Below, one piece after another: positions 22,381 to 35,693 of a stretch of 64,000 bases of DNA. Under the pieces are notes generated by a model that ran no database searches, was not told where the DNA came from, and worked only from the letters and a program-made list of their open reading frames with translations. Numbering within the stretch: the stretch's first letter is position 1; every line of letters begins with the position of its first letter. The position numbers were made by a program, and so were the translations under genes. The stretch lies in assembly GCF_964656455.1 (NCBI RefSeq), contig NW_027555008.1, positions 62,001 through 126,000 on the forward strand. The letters run 5' to 3'. This DNA is from Halichoerus grypus. Taxonomy: Eukaryota > Chordata > Mammalia > Carnivora > Phocidae.

Positions 22381-24905
22381 GTGAGGGCCTGGGGAGCGGG
22401 TTCCATATGTAAATCCGAGGGAGACACAGGCCGGTGCAGAAGGTACTTCTCGAACGAGCTCCAGTTTCACGAATGTAGCATTCCTCTTACACGGGTGTGT
22501 GGAGGTCTAATATCCAGGCACCTCCCTCGAAGGAACAACAGTGTGGAGAAAACGTGCTTTAGCTACCGTCCAGCTCTGTGAAGGAGAAAGCAGTTTACGG
22601 TGTACCAGGAGTGAGAGCCTGGGAAACGGGTTGCATTCATAACCCGGAGGGAGAAGCAGGCCGGTGCAGAAGGCACCTCTCGAACCAGCTGTCGTTTCAA
22701 GAAACTAGCATTCCTCTTGCACGGGTGTGTGGAGCTTTAATATGCAGGCACCTCCCTCGAAGGAACAACAGTGTAGAGAAACCGTACTTTAGCTACTACG
22801 AACTCTCTGAAGCAGAATGCACTTTACGGTGTACCATGGGTGAGAGCCCGGGGATCGGGTTCCATACATAGCACGAAGGGAGAAACAGGCCTCTGCAGAA
22901 AGAACCTCTCGAACCAGCTCCAGTTTCATGAAACTAGCATTCCTCTTGCACGGGTGTGTGGAGCATTAATATGCAGGCACCTCCCTCGAAGGAACGACAG
23001 TGTAGAGAAACTCTCCTTTAGCTACCTTCCACCTCTCTGCAAGAGAAAGCTGTTTACGTTATCCACGGGTGAGAACCTGGGGAACGAGTTCCATACATAA
23101 CACGCAGCTAGAAACAGGCTGTTGCAGACGGCCCCTCTCGAGCCAGCTCTAGTTTCATGGAACTAGCATTCCACTTGCACGGGTGTGTGGAGGTCTAAAA
23201 TGCAGGCACCTCCCTCGAAGGAACAACAGTGCAGAGAAACCGTGCTTTAGCTAGCGTCCACCTCTCTGAAGGAGGAAGCAGTTTACCGTGTACTCTGGGT
23301 GAGAGCCTGGGGAACGGGTTCCATACGTAAATCCGAGGAAGAGACAGGCCGGTGCAGAAGGTACTTCTCGAAAGAGCTCCAGTTTCATGAATGTAGCATT
23401 CCTCTTACACGGGTGTGTGGAGGTCTAATATCCAGGCACCTCCCTCGAAGGAACAACAGTGTGCAGAAAACGTGCTTTAGCTACCGTCCACCTCTCTGAA
23501 GGAGAAAACAGTTTACCTTGTACCAGGGGTGAGAGCCTGGGGAACGGGTTGCATTCATAACCCGGAGGGAGAAACAGGCCGGTGCAGAAGGCACCTCTCG
23601 AACCAGCTGTCGTTTCAAGAAACTAGCATTCCTCTTGCACGGGTGTGTGGAGCTTTAATATGCAGGCACCTCCCTCGAAGGAACGACAGTGTAGAGAAAC
23701 CGTACTTTAGCTACTCGGAACTCTCTGAAGCAGAATGCAGTTTACGGTGTACCATGGGTGAGAGCCCGGGGAACGGGTTCCATACATAGCACGGAGGGAG
23801 AAACAGGCCTGTGCAGAAAGCACCTCTCGAACCAGCTCCAGTTGCATGAAACTAGCATTCCTCTTGCCCGGCTGTGTGGAGCTTTAACATGCAGGCACCT
23901 CCCTCGAAGGAACGACAGTGTAGAGAAACTCTCCTTTAGCTACCTTCCACCTCTCTGCAAGAGAAAGCAGTTTACGTTATCCACAGGTGAGAACCTGGGG
24001 AACGAGTTCCATACATAACACGGAGCTAGAAACAGGCTGTTGCAGACGGCCCCTCTCGAGCCAGCTCTAGTTTCATGGAACTAGCATTCCACTTGCACGG
24101 GTGTGTGGAGGTCTCAAATGCAGGCACCTCCCTCGAAGGAACAACAGTGTAGAGAAACCGTGCTTTAGCTAGCGTCCACCTCTCTGACGGAGAAAACTGT
24201 GTACCTTGTACCAGGGGTGAGAGCCTGGGGAACGGGTTGCATTCATAACCCAGAGGGAGAAACAGGCCAGTGCAGAAGGCACCTCTCGAACCAGCTGTCG
24301 TTTCAAGAAACTAGCATTCCTCTTGCACGGGTTTGGGGAGGTCTAAAATGCAGGCACCTCCCTCGAAGGAACGATAGTGTAGAGAAACCGTACTTTAGCT
24401 ACCAACGAACTGTCTGAAGGAGAATGCACTTTACGGTGTACCACGGGTGAGAGCCCGGGGAACGGGTTCCATACGTAGCACGGAGGGAGAAACAGGCCGG
24501 TGCAGAAAGCACCTCTCGAACCAGCTCCAGTTTCATGAAACTAGCATTCCTCTTGCCCGGGTGTGTGGAGCTTTAATATGCAGGCACCTCCCTCGAAGGA
24601 ACGACAGTGTAGAGAAACCGTCCTTTAGCTACGGTCCACCTCTCTGCAGGAGAAAGCAGTTTACGTTGTCCACGGGTGAGAAACTGCGGAACGAGTTGCA
24701 TACATAACACGGAGCGAGAAACAGGCCGTTGCAGACGGCCCCTCTCGAGCCAGCTCTAGTTTCATGGAACTAGCATTCCACTTGCACGGGTGTGTGCAGG
24801 TCTAAAATACAGGCACCTCCCTCGAAGGAAAAACAGTGTAGAGAAACCGTGCTTTAGCTACCGTCCACCTCTCTGAAGGAGGAAGCAGTTTACCGTGTAC
24901 TGTGG
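22381..24905 (+). repeat. HOR copy 10: full 11-mer A-K (2525 bp)
   Basis: Close to the consensus of the left domain and a good reference copy. C has the G-type GAAACTCTCC near 23007 instead of GAAACTGTCC. E has GTGTGCAGAAAACG near 23460. Confidence 0.95.
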
Positions 24906-27430
24906 GTGAGGGCCTGGGGAGCGGGTTCCATATGTAAATCCGAGGGAGACACAGGCCGGTGCAGAAGGTACTTCTCGAACGAGCTCCAGTTTCACGAATG
25001 TAGCATTCCTCTTACACGGGTGTGTGGAGGTCTAATATCCAGGCACCTCCCTCGAAGGAACAACAGTGTGGAGAAAACGTGCTTTAGCTACCGTCCAGCT
25101 CTGTGAAGGAGAAAGCAGTTTACGGTGTACCAGGAGTGAGAGCCTGGGAAACGGGTTGCATTCATAACCCGGAGGGAGAAGCAGGCCGGTGCAGAAGGCA
25201 CCTCTCGAACCAGCTGTCGTTTCAAGAAACTAGCATTCCTCTTGCACGGGTGTGTGGAGCTTTAATATGCAGGCACCTCCCTCGAAGGAACAACAGTGTA
25301 GAGAAACCGTACTTTAGCTACTACGAACTCTCTGAAGCAGAATGCACTTTACGGTGTACCATGGGTGAGAGCCCGGGGATCGGGTTCCATACATAGCACG
25401 AAGGGAGAAACAGGCCTCTGCAGAAAGAACCTCTCGAACCAGCTCCAGTTTCATGAAACTAGCATTCCTCTTGCACGGGTGTGTGGAGCATTAATATGCA
25501 GGCACCTCCCTCGAAGGAACGACAGTGTAGAGAAACTGTCCTTTAGCTACCTTCCACCTCTCTGCAAGAGAAAGCTGTTTACGTTATCCACGGGTGAGAA
25601 CCTGGGGAACGAGTTCCATACATAACACGGAGCTAGAAACAGGCTGTTGCAGACGGCCCCTCTCGAGCCAGCTCTAGTTTCATGGAACTAGCATTCCACT
25701 TGCACGGGTGTGTGGAGGTCTAAAATGCAGGCACCTCCCTCGAAGGAACAACAGTGCAGAGAAACCGTGCTTTAGCTAGCGTCCACCTCTCTGAAGGAGG
25801 AAGCAGTTTACCGTGTACTCTGGGTGAGAGCCTGGGGAACGGGTTCCATACGTAAATCCGAGGAAGAGACAGGCCGGTGCAGAAGGTACTTCTCGAAAGA
25901 GCTCCAGTTTCATGAATGTAGCATTCCTCTTACACGGGTGTGTGGAGGTCTAATATCCAGGCACCTCCCTCGAAGGAACAACAGTGTGGAGAAAACGTGC
26001 TTTAGCTACCGTCCACCTCTCTGAAGGAGAAAACAGTTTACCTTGTACCAGGGGTGAGAGCCTGGGGAACGGGTTGCATTCATAACCCGGAGGGAGAAAC
26101 AGGCCGGTGCAGAAGGCACCTCTCGAACCAGCTGTCGTTTCAAGAAACTAGCATTCCTCTTGCACGGGTGTGTGGAGCTTTAATATGCAGGCACCTCCCT
26201 CGAAGGAACGACAGTGTAGAGAAACCGTACTTTAGCTACTCGGAACTCTCTGAAGCAGAATGCAGTTTACGGTGTACCATGGGTGAGAGCCCGGGGAACG
26301 GGTTCCATACATAGCACGGAGGGAGAAACAGGCCTGTGCAGAAAGCACCTCTCGAACCAGCTCCAGTTGCATGAAACTAGCATTCCTCTTGCCCGGCTGT
26401 GTGGAGCTTTAACATGCAGGCACCTCCCTCGAAGGAACGACAGTGTAGAGAAACTCTCCTTTAGCTACCTTCCACCTCTCTGCAAGAGAAAGCAGTTTAC
26501 GTTATCCACAGGTGAGAACCTGGGGAACGAGTTCCATACATAACACGGAGCTAGAAACAGGCTGTTGCAGACGGCCCCTCTCGAGCCAGCTCTAGTTTCA
26601 TGGAACTAGCATTCCACTTGCACGGGTGTGTGGAGGTCTCAAATGCAGGCACCTCCCTCGAAGGAACAACAGTGTAGAGAAACCGTGCTTTAGCTAGCGT
26701 CCACCTCTCTGACGGAGAAAACTGTGTACCTTGTACCAGGGGTGAGAGCCTGGGGAACGGGTTGCATTCATAACCCAGAGGGAGAAACAGGCCAGTGCAG
26801 AAGGCACCTCTCGAACCAGCTGTCGTTTCAAGAAACTAGCATTCCTCTTGCACGGGTTTGGGGAGGTCTAAAATGCAGGCACCTCCCTCGAAGGAACGAT
26901 AGTGTAGAGAAACCGTACTTTAGCTACCAACGAACTGTCTGAAGGAGAATGCACTTTACGGTGTACCACGGGTGAGAGCCCGGGGAACGGGTTCCATACG
27001 TAGCACGGAGGGAGAAACAGGCCGGTGCAGAAAGCACCTCTCGAACCAGCTCCAGTTTCATGAAACTAGCATTCCTCTTGCCCGGGTGTGTGGAGCTTTA
27101 ATATGCAGGCACCTCCCTCGAAGGAACGACAGTGTAGAGAAACCGTCCTTTAGCTACGGTCCACCTCTCTGCAGGAGAAAGCAGTTTACGTTGTCCACGG
27201 GTGAGAAACTGCGGAACGAGTTGCATACATAACATGGAGCGAGAAACAGGCCGTTGCAGACGGCCCCTCTCGAGCCAGCTCTAGTTTCATGGAACTAGCA
27301 TTCCACTTGCACGGGTGTGTGCAGGTCTAAAATACAGGCACCTCCCTCGAAGGAAAAACAGTGCAGAGAAACCGTGCTTTAGCTAGCGTCCACCTCTCTG
27401 AAGGAGGAAGCAGTTTACCGTGTACTCTGG
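24906..27430 (+). repeat. HOR copy 11: 11-mer ending in a K/D hybrid (2525 bp)
   Basis: A-J regular. The last monomer starts as K and ends as D, so the next monomer is E instead of A. CACGGAGCGAG reads CATGGAGCGAG in this K (27235). Confidence 0.94.
27201..27430 (+). repeat. Hybrid monomer K/D
   Basis: K through GAAGGAAAAACAG, then D (GTGCAGAGAAACC, TAGCTAGCG, GTGTACTCTGGG). It is followed by E at 27431. The crossover removed A-B-C-D from the next unit. The same junction recurs at 31333-31562. Confidence 0.9.
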
Positions 27431-29037
27431 GTGAGAGCCTGGGGAACGGGTTCCATACGTAAATCCGAGGAAGAGACAGGCCGGTGCAGAAGGTACTTCT
27501 CGAAAGAGCTCCAGTTTCATGAATGTAGCATTCCTCTTACACGGGTGTGTGGAGGTCTAATATCCAGGCACCTCCCTCGAAGGAACAACAGTGTGGAGAA
27601 AACGTGCTTTAGCTACCGTCCACCTCTCTGAAGGAGAAAACAGTTTACCTTGTACCAAGGGTGAGAGCCTGGGGAACGGGTTGCATTCATAACCCGGAGG
27701 GAGAAACAGGCCGGTGCAGAAGGCACCTCTCGAACCAGCTGTCGTTTCAAGAAACTAGCATTCCTCTTGCACGGGTGTGTGGAGCTTTAATATGCAGGCA
27801 CCTCCCTCGAAGGAACGACAGTGTAGAGAAACCGTACTTTAGCTACTCGGAACTCTCTGAAGCAGAATGCAGTTTACGGTGTACCATGGGTGAGAGCCCG
27901 GGGAACGGGTTCCATACATAGCACGGAGGGAGAAACAGGCCTGTGCAGAAAGCACCTCTCGAACCAGCTCCAGTTGCATGAAACTAGCATTCCTCTTGCC
28001 CGGCTGTGTGGAGCTTTAACATGCAGGCACCTCCCTCGAAGGAACGACAGTGTAGAGAAACTCTCCTTTAGCTACCTTCCACCTCTCTGCAAGAGAAAGC
28101 AGTTTACGTTATCCACAGGTGAGAACCTGGGGAACGAGTTCCATACATAACACGGAGCTAGAAACAGGCTGTTGCAGACGGCCCCTCTCGAGCCAGCTCT
28201 AGTTTCATGGAACTAGCATTCCACTTGCACGGGTGTGTGGAGGTCTCAAATGCAGGCACCTCCCTCGAAGGAACAACAGTGTAGAGAAACCGTGCTTTAG
28301 CTAGCGTCCACCTCTCTGACGGAGAAAACTGTGTACCTTGTACCAGGGGTGAGAGCCTGGGGAACGGGTTGCATTCATAACCCAGAGGGAGAAACAGGCC
28401 AGTGCAGAAGGCACCTCTCGAACCAGCTGTCGTTTCAAGAAACTAGCATTCCTCTTGCACGGGTTTGGGGAGGTCTAAAATGCAGGCACCTCCCTCGAAG
28501 GAACGATAGTGTAGAGAAACCGTACTTTAGCTACCAACGAACTGTCTGAAGGAGAATGCACTTTACGGTGTACCACGGGTGAGAGCCCGGGGAACGGGTT
28601 CCATACGTAGCACGGAGGGAGAAACAGGCCGGTGCAGAAAGCACCTCTCGAACCAGCTCCAGTTTCATGAAACTAGCATTCCTCTTGCCCGGGTGTGTGG
28701 AGCTTTAATATGCAGGCACCTCCCTCGAAGGAACGACAGTGTAGAGAAACCGTCCTTTAGCTACGGTCCACCTCTCTGCAGGAGAAAGCAGTTTACGTTG
28801 TCCACGGGTGAGAAACTGCGGAACGAGTTGCATACATAACACGGAGCGAGAAACAGGCCGTTGCAGACGGCCCCTCTCGAGCCAGCTCTAGTTTCATGGA
28901 ACTAGCATTCCACTTGCACGGGTGTGTGCAGGTCTAAAATACAGGCACCTCCCTCGAAGGAAAAACAGTGTAGAGAAACCGTGCTTTAGCTACCGTCCAC
29001 CTCTCTGAAGGAGGAAGCAGTTTACCGTGTACTGTGG
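27431..29037 (+). repeat. HOR copy 12: 7-mer E-K (1607 bp)
   Basis: Order E F G H I J K. A-D are absent because of the preceding K/D fusion. F is preceded by TACCAAGGG. Confidence 0.94.
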
Positions 29038-31562
29038 GTGAGGGCCTGGGGAGCGGGTTCCATATGTAAATCCGAGGGAGACACAGGCCGGTGCAGAAGG
29101 TACTTCTCGAACGAGCTCCAGTTTCACGAATGTAGCATTCCTCTTACACGGGTGTGTGGAGGTCTAATATCCAGGCACCTCCCTCGAAGGAACAACAGTG
29201 TGGAGAAAACGTGCTTTAGCTACCGTCCAGCTCTGTGAAGGAGAAAGCAGTTTACGGTGTACCAGGAGTGAGAGCCTGGGAAACGGGTTGCATTCATAAC
29301 CCGGAGGGAGAAGCAGGCCGGTGCAGAAGGCACCTCTCGAACCAGCTGTCGTTTCAAGAAACTAGCATTCCTCTTGCACGGGTGTGTGGAGCTTTAATAT
29401 GCAGGCACCTCCCTCGAAGGAACAACAGTGTAGAGAAACCGTACTTTAGCTACTACGAACTCTCTGAAGCAGAATGCACTTTACGGTGTACCATGGGTGA
29501 GAGCCCGGGGATCGGGTTCCATACATAGCACGAAGGGAGAAACAGGCCTCTGCAGAAAGAACCTCTCGAACCAGCTCCAGTTTCATGAAACTAGCATTCC
29601 TCTTGCACGGGTGTGTGGAGCATTAATATGCAGGCACCTCCCTCGAAGGAACGACAGTGTAGAGAAACTGTCCTTTAGCTACCTTCCACCTCTCTGCAAG
29701 AGAAAGCTGTTTACGTTATCCACGGGTGAGAACCTGGGGAACGAGTTCCATACATAACACGGAGCTAGAAACAGGCTGTTGCAGACGGCCCCTCTCGAGC
29801 CAGCTCTAGTTTCATGGAACTAGCATTCCACTTGCACGGGTGTGTGGAGGTCTAAAATGCAGGCACCTCCCTCGAAGGAACAACAGTGCAGAGAAACCGT
29901 GCTTTAGCTAGCGTCCACCTCTCTGAAGGAGGAAGCAGTTTACCGTGTACTCTGGGTGAGAGCCTGGGGAACGGGTTCCATACGTAAATCCGAGGAAGAG
30001 ACAGGCCGGTGCAGAAGGTACTTCTCGAAAGAGCTCCAGTTTCATGAATGTAGCATTCCTCTTACACGGGTGTGTGGAGGTCTAATATCCAGGCACCTCC
30101 CTCGAAGGAACAACAGTGTGGAGAAAACGTGCTTTAGCTACCGTCCACCTCTCTGAAGGAGAAAACAGTTTACCTTGTACCAGGGGTGAGAGCCTGGGGA
30201 ACGGGTTGCATTCATAACCCGGAGGGAGAAACAGGCCGGTGCAGAAGGCACCTCTCGAACCAGCTGTCGTTTCAAGAAACTAGCATTGCTCTTGCACGGG
30301 TGTGTGGAGCTTTAATATGCAGGCACCTCCCTCGAAGGAACGACAGTGTAGAGAAACCGTACTTTAGCTACTCGGAACTCTCTGAAGCAGAATGCAGTTT
30401 ACGGTGTACCATGGGTGAGAGCCCGGGGAACGGGTTCCATACATAGCACGGAGGGAGAAACAGGCCTGTGCAGAAAGCACCTCTCGAACCAGCTCCAGTT
30501 GCATGAAACTAGCATTCCTCTTGCCCGGCTGTGTGGAGCTTTAACATGCAGGCACCTCCCTCGAAGGAACGACAGTGTAGAGAAACTCTCCTTTAGCTAC
30601 CTTCCACCTCTCTGCAAGAGAAAGCAGTTTACGTTATCCACAGGTGAGAACCTGGGGAACGAGTTCCATACATAACACGGAGCTAGAAACAGGCTGTTGC
30701 AGACGGCCCCTCTCGAGCCAGCTCTAGTTTCATGGAACTAGCATTCCACTTGCACGGGTGTGTGGAGGTCTCAAATGCAGGCACCTCCCTCGAAGGAACA
30801 ACAGTGTAGAGAAACCGTGCTTTAGCTAGCGTCCACCTCTCTGACGGAGAAAACTGTGTACCTTGTACCAGGGGTGAGAGCCTGGGGAACGGGTTGCATT
30901 CATAACCCAGAGGGAGAAACAGGCCAGTGCAGAAGGCACCTCTCGAACCAGCTGTCGTTTCAAGAAACTAGCATTCCTCTTGCACGGGTTTGGGGAGGTC
31001 TAAAATGCAGGCACCTCCCTCGAAGGAACGATAGTGTAGAGAAACCGTACTTTAGCTACCAACGAACTGTCTGAAGGAGAATGCACTTTACGGTGTACCA
31101 CGGGTGAGAGCCCGGGGAACGGGTTCCATACGTAGCACGGAGGGAGAAACAGGCCGGTGCAGAAAGCACCTCTCGAACCAGCTCCAGTTTCATGAAACTA
31201 GCATTCCTCTTGCCCGGGTGTGTGGAGCTTTAATATGCAGGCACCTCCCTCGAAGGAACGACAGTGTAGAGAAACCGTCCTTTAGCTACGGTCCACCTCT
31301 CTGCAGGAGAAAGCAGTTTACGTTGTCCACGGGTGAGAAACTGCGGAACGAGTTGCATACATAACACGGAGCGAGAAACAGGCCGTTGCAGACGGCCCCT
31401 CTCGAGCCAGCTCTAGTTTCATGGAACTAGCATTCCACTTGCACGGGTGTGTGCAGGTCTAAAATACAGGCACCTCCCTCGAAGGAAAAACAGTGCAGAG
31501 AAACCGTGCTTTAGCTAGCGTCCACCTCTCTGAAGGAGGAAGCAGTTTACCGTGTACTCTGG
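29038..31562 (+). repeat. HOR copy 13: 11-mer ending in a K/D hybrid (2525 bp)
   Basis: Near-exact repeat of copy 11, including the K/D hybrid at the end (31333-31562). F has a private GCATTGCTCTTG near 30285-30296. Confidence 0.94.
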
Positions 31563-33169
31563 GTGAGAGCCTGGGGAACGGGTTCCATACGTAAATCCGA
31601 GGAAGAGACAGGCCGGTGCAGAAGGTACTTCTCGAAAGAGCTCCAGTTTCATGAATGTAGCATTCCTCTTACACGGGTGTGTGGAGGTCTAATATCCAGG
31701 CACCTCCCTCGAAGGAACAACAGTGTGGAGAAAACGTGCTTTAGCTACCGTCCACCTCTCTGAAGGAGAAAACAGTTTACCTTGTACCAAGGGTGAGAGC
31801 CTGGGGAACGGGTTGCATTCATAACCCGGAGGGAGAAACAGGCCGGTGCAGAAGGCACCTCTCGAACCAGCTGTCGTTTCAAGAAACTAGCATTCCTCTT
31901 GCACGGGTGTGTGGAGCTTTAATATGCAGGCACCTCCCTCGAAGGAACGACAGTGTAGAGAAACCGTACTTTAGCTACTCGGAACTCTCTGAAGCAGAAT
32001 GCAGTTTACGGTGTACCATGGGTGAGAGCCCGGGGAACGGGTTCCATACATAGCACGGAGGGAGAAACAGGCCTGTGCAGAAAGCACCTCTCGAACCAGC
32101 TCCAGTTGCATGAAACTAGCATTCCTCTTGCCCGGCTGTGTGGAGCTTTAACATGCAGGCACCTCCCTCGAAGGAACGACAGTGTAGAGAAACTCTCCTT
32201 TAGCTACCTTCCACCTCTCTGCAAGAGAAAGCAGTTTACGTTATCCACAGGTGAGAACCTGGGGAACGAGTTCCATACATAACACGGAGCTAGAAACAGG
32301 CTGTTGCAGACGGCCCCTCTCGAGCCAGCTCTAGTTTCATGGAACTAGCATTCCACTTGCACGGGTGTGTGGAGGTCTCAAATGCAGGCACCTCCCTCGA
32401 AGGAACAACAGTGTAGAGAAACCGTGCTTTAGCTAGCGTCCACCTCTCTGACGGAGAAAACTGTGTACCTTGTACCAGGGGTGAGAGCCTGGGGAACGGG
32501 TTGCATTCATAACCCAGAGGGAGAAACAGGCCAGTGCAGAAGGCACCTCTCGAACCAGCTGTCGTTTCAAGAAACTAGCATTCCTCTTGCACGGGTTTGG
32601 GGAGGTCTAAAATGCAGGCACCTCCCTCGAAGGAACGATAGTGTAGAGAAACCGTACTTTAGCTACCAACGAACTGTCTGAAGGAGAATGCACTTTACGG
32701 TGTACCACGGGTGAGAGCCCGGGGAACGGGTTCCATACGTAGCACGGAGGGAGAAACAGGCCGGTGCAGAAAGCACCTCTCGAACCAGCTCCAGTTTCAT
32801 GAAACTAGCATTCCTCTTGCCCGGGTGTGTGGAGCTTTAATATGCAGGCACCTCCCTCGAAGGAACGACAGTGTAGAGAAACCGTCCTTTAGCTACGGTC
32901 CACCTCTCTGCAGGAGAAAGCAGTTTACGTTGTCCACGGGTGAGAAACTGCGGAACGAGTTGCATACATAACACGGAGCGAGAAACAGGCCGTTGCAGAC
33001 GGCCCCTCTCGAGCCAGCTCTAGTTTCATGGAACTAGCATTCCACTTGCACGGGTGTGTGCAGGTCTAAAATACAGGCACCTCCCTCGAAGGAAAAACAG
33101 TGTAGAGAAACCGTGCTTTAGCTACCGTCCACCTCTCTGAAGGAGGAAGCAGTTTACCGTGTACTGTGG
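31563..33169 (+). repeat. HOR copy 14: 7-mer E-K (1607 bp)
   Basis: Near-exact repeat of copy 12, with the same TACCAAGGG before F. Copies 11+12 and 13+14 are two tandem copies of a 4132-bp, 18-monomer block. Confidence 0.94.
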
Positions 33170-35693
33170 GTGAGGGCCTGGGGAGCGGGTTCCATATGTA
33201 AATCCGAGGGAGACACAGGCCGGTGCAGAAGGTACTTCTCGAACGAGCTCCAGTTTCACGAATGTAGCATTCCTCTTACACGGGTGTGTGGAGGTCTAAT
33301 ATCCAGGCACCTCCCTCGAAGGAACAACAGTGTGGAGAAAACGTGCTTTAGCTACCGTCCAGCTCTGTGAAGGAGAAAGCAGTTTACGGTGTACCAGGAG
33401 TGAGAGCCTGGGAAACGGGTTGCATTCATAACCCGGAGGGAGAAGCAGGCCGGTGCAGAAGGCACCTCTCGAACCAGCTGTCGTTTCAAGAAACTAGCAT
33501 TCCTCTTGCACGGGTGTGTGGAGGTCCACAATGCAGGCACCTCCCTCGAAGGAACAACAGTGTAGAGAAACCGTACTTTAGCTACTACGAACTCTCTGAA
33601 GCAGAATGCACTTTACCGTGTACCATGGGTGAGAGCCCGGGGATCGGGTTCCATACATAGCACGAAGGGAGAAACAGGCCTCTGCAGAAAGAACCTCTCG
33701 AACCAGCTCCAGTTTCATGAAACTAGCATTCCTCTTGCCCGGCTGTGTGGAGCTTTAACATGCAGGCACCTCCCTCGAAGGAACGACAGTGTAGAGAAAC
33801 TGTGCTTTAGCTACCTTCCACCTCTCTGCAAGAGAAAGCTGTTACTTTATCCACGGGTGAGAACCTGGGGAACGAGTTCCATACATAACACGCAGCTAGA
33901 AACAGGCTGTTGCAGACGGCCCCTCTCGAGGCAGCTCTAGTTTCATGGAACTAGCATTCCACTTGCACGGGTGTGTGGAGGTCTAAAATGCAGGCACCTC
34001 CCTCGAAGGAACAACAGTGCAGAGAAACCGTGCTTTAGCTAGCGTCCACCTCTCTGAAGGAGGAAGCAGTTTACCGTGTACTCTGGGTGAGAGCCTGGGG
34101 AACGGGTTCCATACGTAAATCCGAGGAAGAGACAGGCCGGTGCAGAAGGTACTTCTCGAAAGAGCTCCAGTTTCATGAATGTAGCATTCCTCTTACACGG
34201 GTGTGTGGAGGTCTAATATCCAGGCACCTCCCTCGAAGGAACAACAGTGTGGAGAAAACGTGCTTTAGCTACCGTCCACCTCTCTGAAGGAGAAAACAGT
34301 TTACCTTGTAGCAGGTGTGAGAGCCTGGGGAACGGGTTGCATTCATAACCCGGAGGGAGAAACAGGCCGGTGCAGAAGGCACCTCTCGAACCAGCTGTCG
34401 TTTCAAGAAACTAGCATTCCTCTTGCACGGGTGTGTGGAGCTTTAATATGCCGGCACCTCCCTCGAAGGAACGACAGTGTAGAGAAACCGTACTTTAGCT
34501 ACTACGAACTCTCTGAAGAAGAATGCAGTTTACGGTGTACCATGGGTGAGAGCCCGGGGAACGGGTTCCATACATAGCACGGAGGGAGAAACAGGCCTGT
34601 GCAGAAAGCACCTCTCGAACCAGCTCCAGTTGCATGAAACTAGCATTCCTCTTGCCCGGCTGTGTGGAGCTTTAACATGCAGGCACCTCCCTCGAAGGAA
34701 CGACAGTGTAGAGAAACTGTCCTTTAGCTACCTTCCACCTCTCTGCAAGAGAAAGCAGTTTACGTTATCCACAGGTGAGAACCTGGGGAACGAGTTCCAT
34801 ACATAACACGGAGCTAGAAACAGGCTGTTGCAGACGGCCCCTCTCGAGCCAGCTCTAGTTTCATGGAACTAGCATTCCACTTGCACGGGTGTGTGGAGGT
34901 CTAAAATGCAGGCACCTCCCTCGAAGGAACAACAGTGTAGAGAAACCGTGCTTTAGCTAGCGTCCACCTCTCTGAAGGAGAAAACTGTGTACCTTGTACC
35001 AGGGGTGAGAGCCTGGGGAACGGGTTGCATTCATAACCCAGAGGGAGAAACAGGCCAGTGCAGAAGGCACCTCTCGAACCAGCTGTAGTTTCAAGAATCT
35101 AGCATTCCTCTTGCACGGGTTTTGGGAGGACTAAAATGAAGGCAACTCCCTCGAAGGAACAATAGTGTAGAGAAACCGTACTTTAGCTACCAACGAACTG
35201 TCTGAAGGAGAATGCACTTTACGGTGTACCACGGGTGAGAGCCCGGGGAACGGGTTCCATACGTAGCACGGAGGGAGAAACAGGCCGGTGCAGAAAGCAC
35301 CTCTCGAACCAGCTCCAGTTTCATGAAACTAGCATTCCTCTTGCCCGGGTGTGTGGAGCTTTAATATGGAGGCACCTCCCTCGAAGGAACGACAGTGTAG
35401 AGAAACCGTCCTTTAGCTACGGTCCACCTCTCTGCAGGAGAAAGCACTTTACGTTGTCCACGGGTGAGAAACTGCGGAACGAGTTGCATACATAACACGG
35501 AGCGAGAAACAGGCCGTTGCAGACGGCCCCTCTCGAGCCAGCTCTAGTTTCATGGAACTAGCATTCCACTTGCACGGGTGTGTGCAGGTCTAAAATACAG
35601 GCACCTCCCTCGAAGGAAAAACAGTGTAGAGAAACCGTGCTTTAGCTACCGTCCACCTCTCTGAAGGAGGAAGCAGTTTACCGTGTACTGTGG
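33170..35693 (+). repeat. HOR copy 15: 11-mer, 1 bp short; first of the right domain
   Basis: Order A-K. B is the GAGGTCCACAATG haplotype. C holds a G-type patch and a one-base deletion (GTTACTTTATCC near 33841), so the unit is 2524 bp. H has GGTCTAAAATG (D-like). I is damaged: CAAGAATCTAGC, GGTTTTGGGAGGAC and AATGAAGGCAACTCCC. Confidence 0.93.
33629..33857 (+). repeat. C monomer with a short G-type patch
   Basis: Flanks are C (GGGGATCGGG, CTCTGCAGAAAGAACC on the left and GAGAAAGCTGTT on the right). The stretch 33739-33760 is G (GCCCGGCTGTGTGGAGC, TTTAACATG). A short internal tract with C on both sides fits gene conversion better than a simple crossover. Confidence 0.82.
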
